From positions 1 to 33,806 of the forward strand of contig CAIPLM010000258.1 in NCBI GenBank assembly GCA_903865895.1: a stretch of 33,806 nucleotides of DNA, in the 5' to 3' direction. The position numbers and the translations under genes are program-made. The notes under the pieces are model-generated. The model had not been told where the DNA came from. It did no database searches and saw only the letters and a list, made by a program, of their open reading frames with translations. How positions within the stretch are numbered: position 1 is the stretch's first letter; each line of letters opens with the position of its first letter. This stretch comes from an uncultured Rhodospirillales bacterium. GTDB taxonomy: Bacteria; Pseudomonadota; Alphaproteobacteria; Acetobacterales; Acetobacteraceae. This document shows positions 1 through 8,136 of this stretch, in pieces.

Positions 1-69
1 ACTCCGATGCTGCAACCATCGAGTTGGCCCCCTCCCTCATTCCAAACCAATCCTACAAATGCATGAGGT

Positions 70-117
70 CCAGGGGCTCGGCCCCTGGCGGGGGTCGAGG
101 GGGCGGAGCCCCCCGCC
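70..117. repeat. GC-rich palindromic intergenic element
   Basis: Two perfect small hairpins sit side by side: CCAGGGGC/GCCCCTGG (70-88, 3-nt loop) and GGGGGC/GCCCCC (99-113, 3-nt loop). The flanking GGCGGG and CCCGCC let the second extend. No reading frame here resembles a protein. Elements of this type recur between genes in Acetobacteraceae as I remember them. It could act as a terminator for a gene left of the window, but no T-tract follows. The rest of 1-183 shows nothing else I can support. Confidence 0.5.
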
Positions 118-183
118 TTTGCTCCCGACGAGCCCCACTCAGCGTGGTCCGGCATTGGGCCGGTGACGATCGCAGGAGACAGC

Positions 184-951
184 ATGACCACGCCCGAAGG
201 ACTGCCCACCCTCACCGTCAGCGGCCATTGCGCGACGATCCGGCTCAACCGCCCCTCCGTGCATAACCGGATCGAGCCCGACGATATCGTGGAGATCATG
301 CGCCTGTGTGATGTGGTGGACGGCGATCGTGATGTTAGGGTTCTGGTGCTGGCCGCCGGCGGGAAGTCCTTCAGCTCCGGCTTCTATATCCAGCAGATCG
401 GCACGCGCGAGGGCAGCACCACCGCGGGGTTTGACGTGATGACGGACCGGATGGAGCGCGTGCGGGTGCCGAGCATCGCCGCTCTCAATGGCGGCGTCTA
501 TGGTGGCTCGACCGATCTCGCGCTGTCCTGCGATTTCCGCATCGGGGTGGCGGGCATGAGCATGTTCATGCCGGCCGCGAAACTGGGCCTGCATTATTAT
601 CCCGGCGGGATGCAGCGCTATGTCAGCCGGCTCGGGCTGGATACCGCCAAGCGCCTGTTCCTCACCGGCGAGCGGCTGGGGGCGGAGGAGTTGCTGCGGA
701 TCGGCTTCCTCACCGAACTCGTCGCCCCCGAGGGGCTGGAGGCGGCGGTGGAGGCGAGGGTGGCGCAGCTCGTTGCCAATGCGCCGCTGGCGGTGCAGGG
801 GATGAAGAAGGCGCTGAACGACATCGCGCGTGGCGATGCCGATCTCGCCGAGATCGCCGAACGGGCGGCGGCGGTGGGGAAATCGAAGGATTTGCTGGAG
901 GGCCGCGCGGCGTTCGAGCAGAAGCGGGCGCCCCACTTCACCGGGGAATAG
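184..951 (+). CDS. Enoyl-CoA hydratase/isomerase (crotonase) family protein with altered catalytic residues
   Basis: The 255-residue length and sequence fit the crotonase fold, whose members act on acyl-CoA thioesters in the cytoplasm. The CoA/oxyanion-hole stretches are visible: AAGGKSFSSGFY at about 58-68 and ALNGGVYGGSTDLAL at about 100-114. The ATG at 184 has AGGAG six bases upstream, so I prefer it to the in-frame GTG at 163. The two glutamates that catalyse hydration in classical enoyl-CoA hydratases appear as Asp111 and Ala131. It may therefore be an isomerase, hydrolase or other crotonase rather than a true hydratase. The gene stands alone and ends one base before the convergent SIS gene. 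Family assignment is firm; reaction unknown. Confidence 0.85.
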   Translation: MTTPEGLPTLTVSGHCATIRLNRPSVHNRIEPDDIVEIMRLCDVVDGDRDVRVLVLAAGGKSFSSGFYIQQIGTREGSTTAGFDVMTDRMERVRVPSIAALNGGVYGGSTDLALSCDFRIGVAGMSMFMPAAKLGLHYYPGGMQRYVSRLGLDTAKRLFLTGERLGAEELLRIGFLTELVAPEGLEAAVEARVAQLVANAPLAVQGMKKALNDIARGDADLAEIAERAAAVGKSKDLLEGRAAFEQKRAPHFTGE

Positions 952-952
952 C

Positions 953-1948
953 TCAGGTCGTCTGCGTGACCTTTTGCAGCGCAGGCGGGCGGTCCGGATC
1001 GCGGCCGCGCGCCCGGGCGGCGGCCTCGATGGCGCGGTAGGCGCTGACCAGCATTACCAGCAGGTCCGCATCGGGATCGGCGGGAGGGAGCACCGGGAGG
1101 GTGACGGTGCCGGAGCCACCTGCCGCCAGCACCGGCGTGCCGCGCGCGATCAACGAAGGGAGTAGCGCCTCGGTATGCGGCCGCGTCGCGTCGTCCTGCA
1201 TGAGGGCGAGCACCGGGAAATTCGGCCCGGCGAGCGCCATCGGGCCGTGGGCGAGTTCGGCGGCGGAATGGGCGATGGCGGCCACACCGCAGGTTTCCGC
1301 CAGTTTCAGCGCCACTTCCTTGGCGATGCCGAGGCCCGGGCCGCGGCCGATGATGAAGATGTTGGCGTGTGCCGTCAGTGCCTCGGCGAGCGCCGGCCAA
1401 TCCGGCGCCTTGGCGAGGCGGGCGGGCAGGGCGTCCATTCCGACCGGCAAGCTGGCCCAGAGGCGCAGCAAAGCGAGGCCGGTGGCCAGCGTCGCGATCA
1501 CCGTCTTGGTGGCGGCCACGCTGCGTTCCGGCCCGGCCTTGATGTCCAGCACCAATTCGCAGGCGGTGGCGAGCGGCGAAGTGATGTCGTTCACAATCGC
1601 CAGCGTCAGCGCCCCGCCGGCGCGGGCCTGTTCGGCGGTGGCGATGAGGTCCGGCGAGCGGCCGGATTGCGAGATGGCGATGAACAGCGCGCCCGCGAGA
1701 TGCTGCGGGCGCTGGTAGACCGAGGCGAGCGAGGGCATGGAGGCGGCCGCCGCCAGCCCGAGGTCGCGCCCGATCAGGCTGCGCAGATAGGTTCCGGCGT
1801 GGGACGACGAGCCGCGCGCCGCCACCACCACAAAGCGGGGCGCGAGCCCCTGGATGCGCGCCGCCACGGCCGCAATCGCCGGCATATTCGCGAGCACGCG
1901 GGTGGCGGCGGCCGAGGCCTCGCCGATTTCATCGAGCATCAGGCTCAT
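953..1948 (-). CDS. SIS-domain sugar-phosphate protein, glucosamine-6-phosphate deaminase (NagB-II/AgaS) type
   Basis: This 331-residue cytoplasmic protein has two SIS domains (about 37-165 and 195-320) like the isomerase half of GlmS, with no glutaminase domain. The first carries ARGSSSHAG and the sugar-phosphate serine motif ISQSGRSPD (92-100). The second has GRGPGLGIAKEVALKLAET followed by AELAHGP, the segment that carries catalytic residues in GlmS-like proteins. Glutaminase-free members include glucosamine-6-phosphate deaminases (NagB-II) and AgaS-like deaminase/isomerases. The start has GGAG seven bases upstream. It lies 22 bases after the last Dpp-type permease gene on the same strand, so the transporter may import an amino-sugar compound. 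That link is inference. Confidence 0.8.
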   Translation of the reverse strand: MSLMLDEIGEASAAATRVLANMPAIAAVAARIQGLAPRFVVVAARGSSSHAGTYLRSLIGRDLGLAAAASMPSLASVYQRPQHLAGALFIAISQSGRSPDLIATAEQARAGGALTLAIVNDITSPLATACELVLDIKAGPERSVAATKTVIATLATGLALLRLWASLPVGMDALPARLAKAPDWPALAEALTAHANIFIIGRGPGLGIAKEVALKLAETCGVAAIAHSAAELAHGPMALAGPNFPVLALMQDDATRPHTEALLPSLIARGTPVLAAGGSGTVTLPVLPPADPDADLLVMLVSAYRAIEAAARARGRDPDRPPALQKVTQTT

Positions 1949-1970
1949 TGGCGGCTCCGCAGGGGCTTTA

Positions 1971-2789
1971 TCATTGCCTGCTCCGCAGGCGGGGATCGAG
2001 CTTGTCCTGCAAGCCGTCGCCCAGAAGGTTGAACCCGAGGGCGGCCAGCAGGATGGCGATGCCGGAGAAAATCGCCGGCCAGGGGGTGAGGGCCAGGAAG
2101 CTGCGGCTTTCCGCCAGCATCCGCCCCAGCGACGCCGTCGGCGGCTGAGTGCCGAGGCCGAGGAAGGAGAGGCTGGCCTCCACCAGGATGGCGGTGGAAA
2201 GCGACAGGCTGGTCTGCACCAGGATCACCGGGGTGAGGTTGGGCAGCAGATGGTCACGCATGATCCGCCAATCCGTCGCACCGATGGAGCGGGCGGCGAT
2301 GACGTATTCGGCGTCCTTCAGCAGCAGGGTCGGCCCGCGCAGGATACGGGCGAAAATCGGCGTGTAGACCACGGCGATGGCGATCGCGGTGCCGAGCGCG
2401 CCTGGGCCGAGGATGGCGATGATGCCGATCGCCAGCAGGATCAGCGGGAAGGCGAACAGCACATCCATCAACCGCATCGCCACGTCATCGAACCAGCCGC
2501 CGCGCCAGGCGGCGAGGATGCCGATGCCGCCGCCGAGCGCGAGTGCGCCGAGCACGGAGACGGAGGAGATCGCGAACAGCGTCCGGTAGCCGTAGAGCGC
2601 CCGGCTCAGCACGTCCCGCCCGAAATTATCGGTGCCGAGCCAATGGGCCAAGGATGGCCCCTGCATGCGGGCGAGGATGTCCTGACCGTTCGGCTCATAG
2701 GGGGTGAGCCATGGCGCGCCGGCCGCGCCGATGGCCTGGGCGATCACCAGCACCAGGCCGATCCACAATATCGGGTTGCGCGATTTCAT
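1971..2789 (-). CDS. Dipeptide/oligopeptide-type ABC transporter permease (DppC/OppC family)
   Basis: The 272-residue inner-membrane permease has an N-terminal membrane segment (about 8-25). Next comes the family's periplasmic stretch ending HWLGTDNFGRDVLSRALYG, then further membrane segments. The cytoplasmic coupling loop reads IGATDWRIMRDHLLPNLTPV and contacts the ATPase. Its ATG overlaps the stop of the DppB-type gene by four bases (ATGA), so the two are translationally coupled. No ATPase gene (DppD/F type) lies in this run, so ATPases must come from elsewhere. Substrate unknown; peptides, nickel, opines and muropeptides are all carried by this family. Confidence 0.9.
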   Translation of the reverse strand: MKSRNPILWIGLVLVIAQAIGAAGAPWLTPYEPNGQDILARMQGPSLAHWLGTDNFGRDVLSRALYGYRTLFAISSVSVLGALALGGGIGILAAWRGGWFDDVAMRLMDVLFAFPLILLAIGIIAILGPGALGTAIAIAVVYTPIFARILRGPTLLLKDAEYVIAARSIGATDWRIMRDHLLPNLTPVILVQTSLSLSTAILVEASLSFLGLGTQPPTASLGRMLAESRSFLALTPWPAIFSGIAILLAALGFNLLGDGLQDKLDPRLRSRQ

Positions 2790-3730
2790 CCGCGCGCCCG
2801 CGGGTCAATGGCGAGATACAGCACGTCCACCAGGAAGTTCACCACCACGAACACCACGGTGGCCAGCAGGATCGCCGCCTGGATCAGCGGGTAGTTGCGC
2901 TCGGTGATGGCGCCCACCACCAGCCGCCCGAGGCCGGGCAGGGCGAAGACCTGCTCGATCACCACCGAGCCGCCGAACTGGTAGCCGAGGATGATGCCGA
3001 CGGCGGTGACGAAGGGGATCAGCGCGTTGCGCAGCGCGTGGGTGAAGATGACGCGCGCCTCGCTCACCCCCTTGGCGCGGGCGGTGCGCACGTAATCCTG
3101 CGTCAGCGCCTCCAGCATCGCCGCGCGGATCACCCGGCTGAGGGCGGCCACCGCGGGGAGTGCGAGGGCGATGACGGGGAGGATCATGCGTTGCAGATTG
3201 CCCCAGGCGTCCTGCCCGAACGGCACGTAGCCGACCACCTGGGCGCCGGGCAGCAGTGCCGAGGTGCCGAAGATCAGCATGGTGCCGAGCCAGAAGGAGG
3301 GGATGGTCACGCCGGCGATCGAGACGATGCGCATCGCGTAGTCACTGACCGAGGAGCGCATGGTCGCCATCAGGCAGCCGGCGGGGATGGCGATGGTGAT
3401 GGCGCTGGCGAGGCCCAGCAATGTCACCTCGGCGGTGACGCCGACGCGCCCCACGATCTCCTCGATCACCGGCCGCCCGGTCCAGATCGAGGTGCCGAGA
3501 TCGCCGGTCAGCGCGTGGCCGATCCACAGGCCGTACTGCACGATCAGCGGCCGGTCGAGCCCGAGCTTGGCGCGAAGAATGGCGATCTTCTCCGGCGTGG
3601 CGTCGGCGGCGCCCAGCATGATCTGCGCGGCGTCACCGGGGATGAGGTGGATCATCAGGAAGGTGAGCACCGAGACGCCGAAGGCGACGAAGACCATCTC
3701 GCCGAAGCGGATCAGGACGGCGCGGGTCAC
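2786..3730 (-). CDS. Dipeptide/oligopeptide-type ABC transporter permease (DppB/OppB family)
   Basis: I place the start at the GTG at 3730, giving 314 residues, the usual DppB length. The open frame runs further upstream but only through the A/T-rich intergenic element and the antisense of the binding-protein gene. Family marks are the N-terminal segment with FLMIHLIPGD, the stretch ILRAKLGLDRPLIVQY, and the coupling loop ARAKGVSEARVIFTHALRN. About five or six membrane segments are evident. The ribosome site before the GTG is weak, which with the preceding hairpin may lower its expression relative to the binding protein. It is coupled to the downstream DppC-type gene by an ATGA overlap. Confidence 0.88.
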   Translation of the reverse strand: MTRAVLIRFGEMVFVAFGVSVLTFLMIHLIPGDAAQIMLGAADATPEKIAILRAKLGLDRPLIVQYGLWIGHALTGDLGTSIWTGRPVIEEIVGRVGVTAEVTLLGLASAITIAIPAGCLMATMRSSVSDYAMRIVSIAGVTIPSFWLGTMLIFGTSALLPGAQVVGYVPFGQDAWGNLQRMILPVIALALPAVAALSRVIRAAMLEALTQDYVRTARAKGVSEARVIFTHALRNALIPFVTAVGIILGYQFGGSVVIEQVFALPGLGRLVVGAITERNYPLIQAAILLATVVFVVVNFLVDVLYLAIDPRARG

Positions 3731-3766
3731 GGTGCGTCCGGCCCGGGGAAACTCCCAGGCCAAACG

Positions 3767-3804
3767 GAAAAAGGTTTTTTGGCTCTTTTTTTCAAAAAAG
3801 AACC
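3767..3804 (-). promoter_or_regulatory. A/T-rich hairpin between binding-protein and permease genes
   Basis: In the sense of the leftward operon, 3804-3781 reads as an approximately 11-bp stem of GGTTCTTTTTT against AAAAAAGAGCC with a 2-base loop. A second A5/T5 inverted repeat follows at once. It is the only strongly A/T-rich stretch among several kilobases of GC-rich sequence. There is no clean U-tract after the stem, so an mRNA-stabilising or processing hairpin, or a partial attenuator, fits better than a full terminator. It also resembles a dispersed intergenic element I associate with Acetobacteraceae. Confidence 0.5.
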
Positions 3805-3833
3805 GCTTCCCTTGCCTTCCTCCCCTCTCGGGC

Positions 3834-5345
3834 TCACTTCGCGAGCTTGGCGTCCCGCAGCGTGCGCAGCGAGCGGGTGGGCATCGGGCTGAAGCCCTGC
3901 AGCTCATCGCGCGCGGCGGCGAACAGCGTGCCGTAGGCGATGTGCATGATCGGCCCCTGGCAGGCCAGGATCTTCTGCGCCGCGTCATAGATCGGCTTGC
4001 GCTTCGCCGCGTCCGTCTCCATCCGGCCATCGGCGAGCAGCTTGTCGAGGTCGGGGTTGGAGTATTTGAACACGTTGGTCGCGCCGCCGGTCTGGAAGGT
4101 GCGGCCGAAGTAATCGTCGGGATCGGGGTTGCCGCCATTGAGCGAGACGAAGCCGTCGAAGTCGGACGCGCGCCAATCGGCGATGAACTTGCCCTGCTCC
4201 TGCACGTTGAGCGTGATCTCGAAGCCCGCCTTGTTGAGCTGGGCCTGGATCACCTGGCTGGCATCGACGGCCTGCGGCAGCGAGCCGATGACCTTCAGCG
4301 TCATCTTCAGCGGGAGGATGACGCCGGCTTCAGCGAGCTTCTTCTTGGCGCCCTCGGCGTCCGGCTTATAGCAGGGGAAATCGCTGACCGGCAGCGCCCA
4401 GTTGGCCAGCGCCGGCGAGAGCGGGCCACCGACCACGCCGCGGCCGAAATACACGGCCTGGACGATCTGCCCGCGATCCAGCGCCATGTTGAGCGCCTCG
4501 CGCACCGCCGGCTTGTCGAAGGGCGCGCGGGTCGTGTTCACCCCGATCAGGCTATAGGCGAGATCCTGCGTTTCCAGCAGCTTCACGCCGGGCTTGCCCT
4601 TGAGGGCGGCGGCGGTGGCGGCATCGGCGACCGGGATCAGCTTGTAGGTGCCGCCCATCACGCCGGCCTGGCGGGTCGCGGCGTCGGGTACGATGTGGAA
4701 CTTGAGCCCGGCGATGGAAGGCAGCCCCTTGTCCCAATAGCCAGGGTTACGGTCGAGCGCGATGTAGGTGTCGGGCACCCATTCCTTGAACTGGTAGGGC
4801 CCGGTGCCGACCGGCTTGCGGCCGAGCTCGGGGATCGCCTCGGGGGCGACGATGCCGATGGTGCCGAGCTGGCTGAGGAAGGGCGCGGAGGGGGCGGCGA
4901 GGGTGATGCGTAGCGAGTCGCTTCCGGTCGCCTCCATCGTCTTCACGCCGGCCACGCGCGAGGAGAGCGGCGAGGCGGTCTTGGGGTCGCGAATGCGCTC
5001 GATATTGGCGATGATATCCTGGGCGGTCACCGCGCGGCCATTATGGAAGGTGGCGCCGGCGCGGATGTGGAAATCATAGGTCAGGCTATCGGCCGAGATG
5101 GTCCATTTATCGGCCAGCGCCGGGACGATCTTCAGGTCCTTCTCGATCGCGGTCAGCCCCTCATAGATGTTGCTGACCACGACGAAGGTGGCAAACGAGG
5201 TCGCCACATGCGGGTCAAGCCCCACCGGCGAAGCGTCGGTCGCGATATCCAGCACCTGCGCGCGGGCGGCCGGTGCGGCAATCGCGGAGAGGGCGATGGC
5301 GGCTACCGCAGCGGCGCGGGCGGTCTTGTTCATCAGGCGGATCAT
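3834..5345 (-). CDS. Periplasmic substrate-binding protein of a peptide-type ABC transporter (SBP family 5)
   Basis: The 503-residue protein starts with a Sec signal peptide (MIRLMNKTARAAAVAAIALS, cleavage probably after ARA near residue 30). It continues with the family-5 body, including VGLDPHVATSF, the stretch IRAGATFHNGRAVTAQDI and VGTGPYQFKEW. I choose the ATG at 5345, preceded by GGGAGA at good spacing, over an upstream in-frame ATG at 5414 that lacks a signal peptide. It captures ligand for the two permeases downstream. Its ATG overlaps the flippase stop by four bases (ATGA). Ligand unknown; the SIS gene in the same run hints at an amino sugar or muropeptide. Confidence 0.88.
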   Translation of the reverse strand: MIRLMNKTARAAAVAAIALSAIAAPAARAQVLDIATDASPVGLDPHVATSFATFVVVSNIYEGLTAIEKDLKIVPALADKWTISADSLTYDFHIRAGATFHNGRAVTAQDIIANIERIRDPKTASPLSSRVAGVKTMEATGSDSLRITLAAPSAPFLSQLGTIGIVAPEAIPELGRKPVGTGPYQFKEWVPDTYIALDRNPGYWDKGLPSIAGLKFHIVPDAATRQAGVMGGTYKLIPVADAATAAALKGKPGVKLLETQDLAYSLIGVNTTRAPFDKPAVREALNMALDRGQIVQAVYFGRGVVGGPLSPALANWALPVSDFPCYKPDAEGAKKKLAEAGVILPLKMTLKVIGSLPQAVDASQVIQAQLNKAGFEITLNVQEQGKFIADWRASDFDGFVSLNGGNPDPDDYFGRTFQTGGATNVFKYSNPDLDKLLADGRMETDAAKRKPIYDAAQKILACQGPIMHIAYGTLFAAARDELQGFSPMPTRSLRTLRDAKLAK

Positions 5346-6841
5346 GGCGTGTCTCCCTGGTCGAGCCGTTTCGTAGCAGATGGCGCGGGCGGCGTGAATG
5401 CGGGTCGGCGCCAAGCCTGCAGCCCGGCGAGCATGGCGCGCAATTCGTCCGCCACGTCATGGCGCAGGGCGAAAAGCAGCGCCAGCCATACCGCGAGGGA
5501 CAGCGTGCCGCCGATCGCCAGCGTGAAGAAGGGCGGCCAGCCCTGCGGCCCCCAGGCGACGAAGGCGGCGGCGGGGGCAGCAGTGAGCGCGGTGATGGCG
5601 GCCGATTCGACATAGATCATCGCCACCACCCGCCGGTCGGCCGCGAGGTAGCGCCGTGCCACCAGCAAATAGAGCAGGCCCAGCAGCGCCATCGAGATCA
5701 CCGTGGCGCAGGCCGCCGCCGCGAGGCCGAAACCGGCGAGCAGCCAGGCCGCGCCCAGTCGCGTGCCCTGGCCTGCCGTCTCGATCGCCAGCATCCGCCC
5801 CATCGCGCCGACCGCGACGATCAGGCGCTGATAGATGATGTAGCCGGCGCTGATTATGCCGGCGAGGCAGAGCACTTGCAGCACTTCGGTCGCCGGGCGC
5901 CATTGCGGGCCGAACATCAGCGCGATGAGTGGCCCGGCAAGTGCCGCCACCACCCCATAGGCCGGCCAGATCGTCGCGGTGAGGATGCGCAGCGAGCGAC
6001 GGAACAACTGGCCGAGTGCCGCAGCGTCGTCGCGAACGCGTGCGATGCCGACGAACAGCACCTGCGCGATGGCGCCGACCAGATCGTTGTTCATGATGGA
6101 GAACAGGCCGGAGCCGCGCTCGAAATACCCCACCGCGGCCGGGCCGAGCAGGCGGCCAAGCACGATCGAGGTGGCATACATGCCGCCCTGGTTGACCACG
6201 CCGGAGAGGGTGGAGGGAACGCCATAGCGGATCATCTCGCTGGCGCCGCGGAAATGCGGGCGGACGAAGACGCTGCGCGGCTCGACCGCGATGAACCACG
6301 CCAATTGCCCCGCATACTGTGTGACCTGGCCGATGGCGAGGCTCATCGGGCCATGTCCGGTGGCCGCGAGGGTGATCGACACCGTCGCGGCTGCCACCGA
6401 GGTCACGATCGTCAGCAGGTTCAGCGTGCCGAAGCGCATCTGCCGTTGCAGGCTGGCGTTCGCTCCCATGCCCGGCGGAATCAGCAGGAAGTTGAGGCAG
6501 AGCAGCGCGGTCAGCGGTCCGATCTCGGGCTCGCCGAAAAAGCCGGCAATGGCGTCACGCGCCAGAAAAATCGGCCATCCGACCAGCAAGGAGGCCGTCA
6601 TCGTCACCGCGAAGCCGCGGCCGAGGGCGGCGTGGTCGAGCACGGGGATGCGGATAAGGTAGCTCGATATGCCAAGCTCGCGCAGGCTGCTTGAGATCGC
6701 CACGATTGACACGGCGATGCTGAAAACGCCGAAATCCGCGGGGGTCAGCAGACGGGCGATGATCAGCGTGTTGAGGATGCCCAAGCCGATCATCACGTAT
6801 CGGCCCGACACCGCCAGCAGCATCGAGCGCCGCATGCTCAT
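5342..6841 (-). CDS. Lipopolysaccharide/oligosaccharide flippase (MOP superfamily, Wzx/RfbX-like)
   Basis: The 499-residue integral membrane protein shows about 12-14 hydrophobic segments spread over its length. Its N-terminal signature GLGILNTLIIARLLTPADFGVFSIA is typical of polysaccharide-transport flippases. Such proteins move lipid-linked oligosaccharides across the inner membrane. It starts 22 bases after the LysE gene and its stop overlaps the start of the binding-protein gene, so it is embedded in a transport operon rather than a glycan cluster. The glycan operon at 14-19 kb has no flippase of its own and could use this one; that is inference. Family firm, substrate unknown. Confidence 0.85.
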   Translation of the reverse strand: MSMRRSMLLAVSGRYVMIGLGILNTLIIARLLTPADFGVFSIAVSIVAISSSLRELGISSYLIRIPVLDHAALGRGFAVTMTASLLVGWPIFLARDAIAGFFGEPEIGPLTALLCLNFLLIPPGMGANASLQRQMRFGTLNLLTIVTSVAAATVSITLAATGHGPMSLAIGQVTQYAGQLAWFIAVEPRSVFVRPHFRGASEMIRYGVPSTLSGVVNQGGMYATSIVLGRLLGPAAVGYFERGSGLFSIMNNDLVGAIAQVLFVGIARVRDDAAALGQLFRRSLRILTATIWPAYGVVAALAGPLIALMFGPQWRPATEVLQVLCLAGIISAGYIIYQRLIVAVGAMGRMLAIETAGQGTRLGAAWLLAGFGLAAAACATVISMALLGLLYLLVARRYLAADRRVVAMIYVESAAITALTAAPAAAFVAWGPQGWPPFFTLAIGGTLSLAVWLALLFALRHDVADELRAMLAGLQAWRRPAFTPPAPSATKRLDQGDTP

Positions 6842-6863
6842 GGCGGCGAGCGCCGGGACGTGG

Positions 6864-7478
6864 CTACTTCACCCGCGCGAGCGCGAGCCCGACGCCCGCA
6901 CCCATCAGCAGCCCGCCGGCCAGCTGGTTGCGGAACCGGCCACGCCGGGCAAGGAAGGCGCGCGCCCGCCCGGCGGCGATCGCCCAGGCGCCGTCGAGCA
7001 TAATCGCGGTCGCGAGGAACGTACCGCACAGCAGCGCCAGTTGTGGGCCGATCGCGGTATCGGCGACGATGAATTGCGGGAAGAAGGCGCTGTAGAACAC
7101 CAGCGTTTTGGGGTTGGTCATCGAGACCAGGGCGCCACGCAGGAAGATCTCGCGCACCGGCTTGCGCTCGGCCTGCACCTGCGTGAGGTCCACGGGCGCC
7201 GCCATCCATTGCCGCACGCCGATCCACAGCAGATAGGCGACGCCGAGCCAGCGGATCCACTCGAACCATTGCGCCGCCGCGCCCATCAGCGCGGTCATTC
7301 CGAGCACGACGAGAATGAGTTGGATCACCATCGCCGAACCGGTGCCGGCGACCGTCAGCAGCCCGTAGCTTGTGCCGAAAGCGACCGAGTTGGCGACGAT
7401 CAGCGCCACGTTCGGCCCGGGGATCAGGATCAGCACGGAGGTGGCGAGAACGAAGGTCAGGTACAGGCTGAACGACAT
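6864..7478 (-). CDS. LysE/RhtB-family amino-acid exporter
   Basis: At 204 residues with about six membrane segments, this is a full-length LysE/RhtB (LeuE-type) exporter of the inner membrane. The conserved N-terminal IPGPNVALIVANSVAFG and the mid-protein stretch RGALVSMTNPKTLVFYSAFFPQF are diagnostic. Substrates in this family are amino acids or homoserine lactone-like molecules. The ATG at 7478 has GGGAGA six bases upstream. That ribosome site is flanked by a 9-bp inverted repeat, listed separately. Confidence 0.88.
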   Translation of the reverse strand: MSFSLYLTFVLATSVLILIPGPNVALIVANSVAFGTSYGLLTVAGTGSAMVIQLILVVLGMTALMGAAAQWFEWIRWLGVAYLLWIGVRQWMAAPVDLTQVQAERKPVREIFLRGALVSMTNPKTLVFYSAFFPQFIVADTAIGPQLALLCGTFLATAIMLDGAWAIAAGRARAFLARRGRFRNQLAGGLLMGAGVGLALARVK

Positions 7479-7514
7479 GGCGCATCTCCCTGGGCGTTGC
7501 GCAGTGATGCGCCA
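7478..7514 (-). promoter_or_regulatory. Inverted repeat at the ribosome site and start codon of the LysE gene
   Basis: On the leftward strand TGGCGCATC (7514-7506) pairs perfectly with GATGCGCCA (7486-7478) across a 19-nt loop. The 3' arm takes up the spacer and the A of the ATG, and GGGAGA spans the loop/arm junction. If the mRNA folds this way, initiation would be partly hidden. Function is inference from structure only. Confidence 0.45.
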
Positions 7515-7547
7515 GAGCGTGCCGGCGGCGCAACCCGCTTCCTGCGC

Positions 7548-8081
7548 TCAGGGAATCTGGTCGGCGGATTCGCTATTGGTGGGTGACGAGGGGATCGCCG
7601 GAGCGGGGCGGGCGGTGGCGGCCGGGTCGATCGGCACGGTGTAGTCGGCCACGATGCGCGCCTGGGGCCCCGCGATCACCAGCACGCGCTGGCCGATCGC
7701 CAGGCGGTTCTCATCCTTCTGAGTGACGGAGACGAGTTCGCCGCCAGTCTTCTGCACGATGTATTCATAAGCCGGCGCATCGGCCGTCGCCTGCTCGACG
7801 GAGGAGCCGACGATGCCGCCGATCAGGCTGCCACCGATGGCGCCCAGCGCCGAGCCGACCCCGCCCGGCGCCTGCGAGCCGGCAACCCCGCCGGCGGCCG
7901 CGCCCGTCAACGCGCCGGTCGCGCCCTTGGAGGTCACGACGACGTCGCGCAGCCCGACGATGATGCCGCGCTCGACCTTGTTGGCCTGCTGTACGGCGGC
8001 GGTGTTGTAGGTGTTCGGCGAATAGTCGCTCGCGCAGCCGGCGAGCAGGATGGCGATCAGCAGGGGGGCGAAACGCGGCAC
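7548..8081 (-). CDS. Glycine-zipper outer-membrane lipoprotein (SlyB/Pcp-like)
   Basis: I set the start at the GTG at 8081 because GGAGG lies six bases upstream (8088-8092). It then begins directly with a lipoprotein signal, MPRFAPLLIAILLAGC, with lipidation at Cys16. The 177-residue protein continues with the SlyB-type block VERGIIVGLRDVVV and a long glycine zipper (GALTGAAAGGVAGSQ... GSALGAIGGSLIGGIVGSS). The C-terminal domain includes YEYIVQKTGGELVSVTQ and VLVIAGPQARIVADY. A Pro/Ala/Ser-rich tail follows. Such proteins sit in the outer membrane and affect envelope integrity. It follows the methyltransferase gene by 55 bases. Confidence 0.82.
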   Translation of the reverse strand: MPRFAPLLIAILLAGCASDYSPNTYNTAAVQQANKVERGIIVGLRDVVVTSKGATGALTGAAAGGVAGSQAPGGVGSALGAIGGSLIGGIVGSSVEQATADAPAYEYIVQKTGGELVSVTQKDENRLAIGQRVLVIAGPQARIVADYTVPIDPAATARPAPAIPSSPTNSESADQIP

Positions 8082-8136
8082 GAATGGCCTCCGCGGGGAT
8101 GGCATCGAGGGGAGATAGGGCGTCCCGCGCGCCGTG

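Noticed and set aside
24-266. An 80-codon frame over the left intergenic region
   Set aside because: It runs through a palindromic repeat and the crotonase start in another frame, with no ribosome site or protein-like sequence.
3360-4913. A 517-codon plus-strand frame across the dppB/dppA-like genes
   Set aside because: It is antisense of two well-recognised transporter genes and lacks any family motif.
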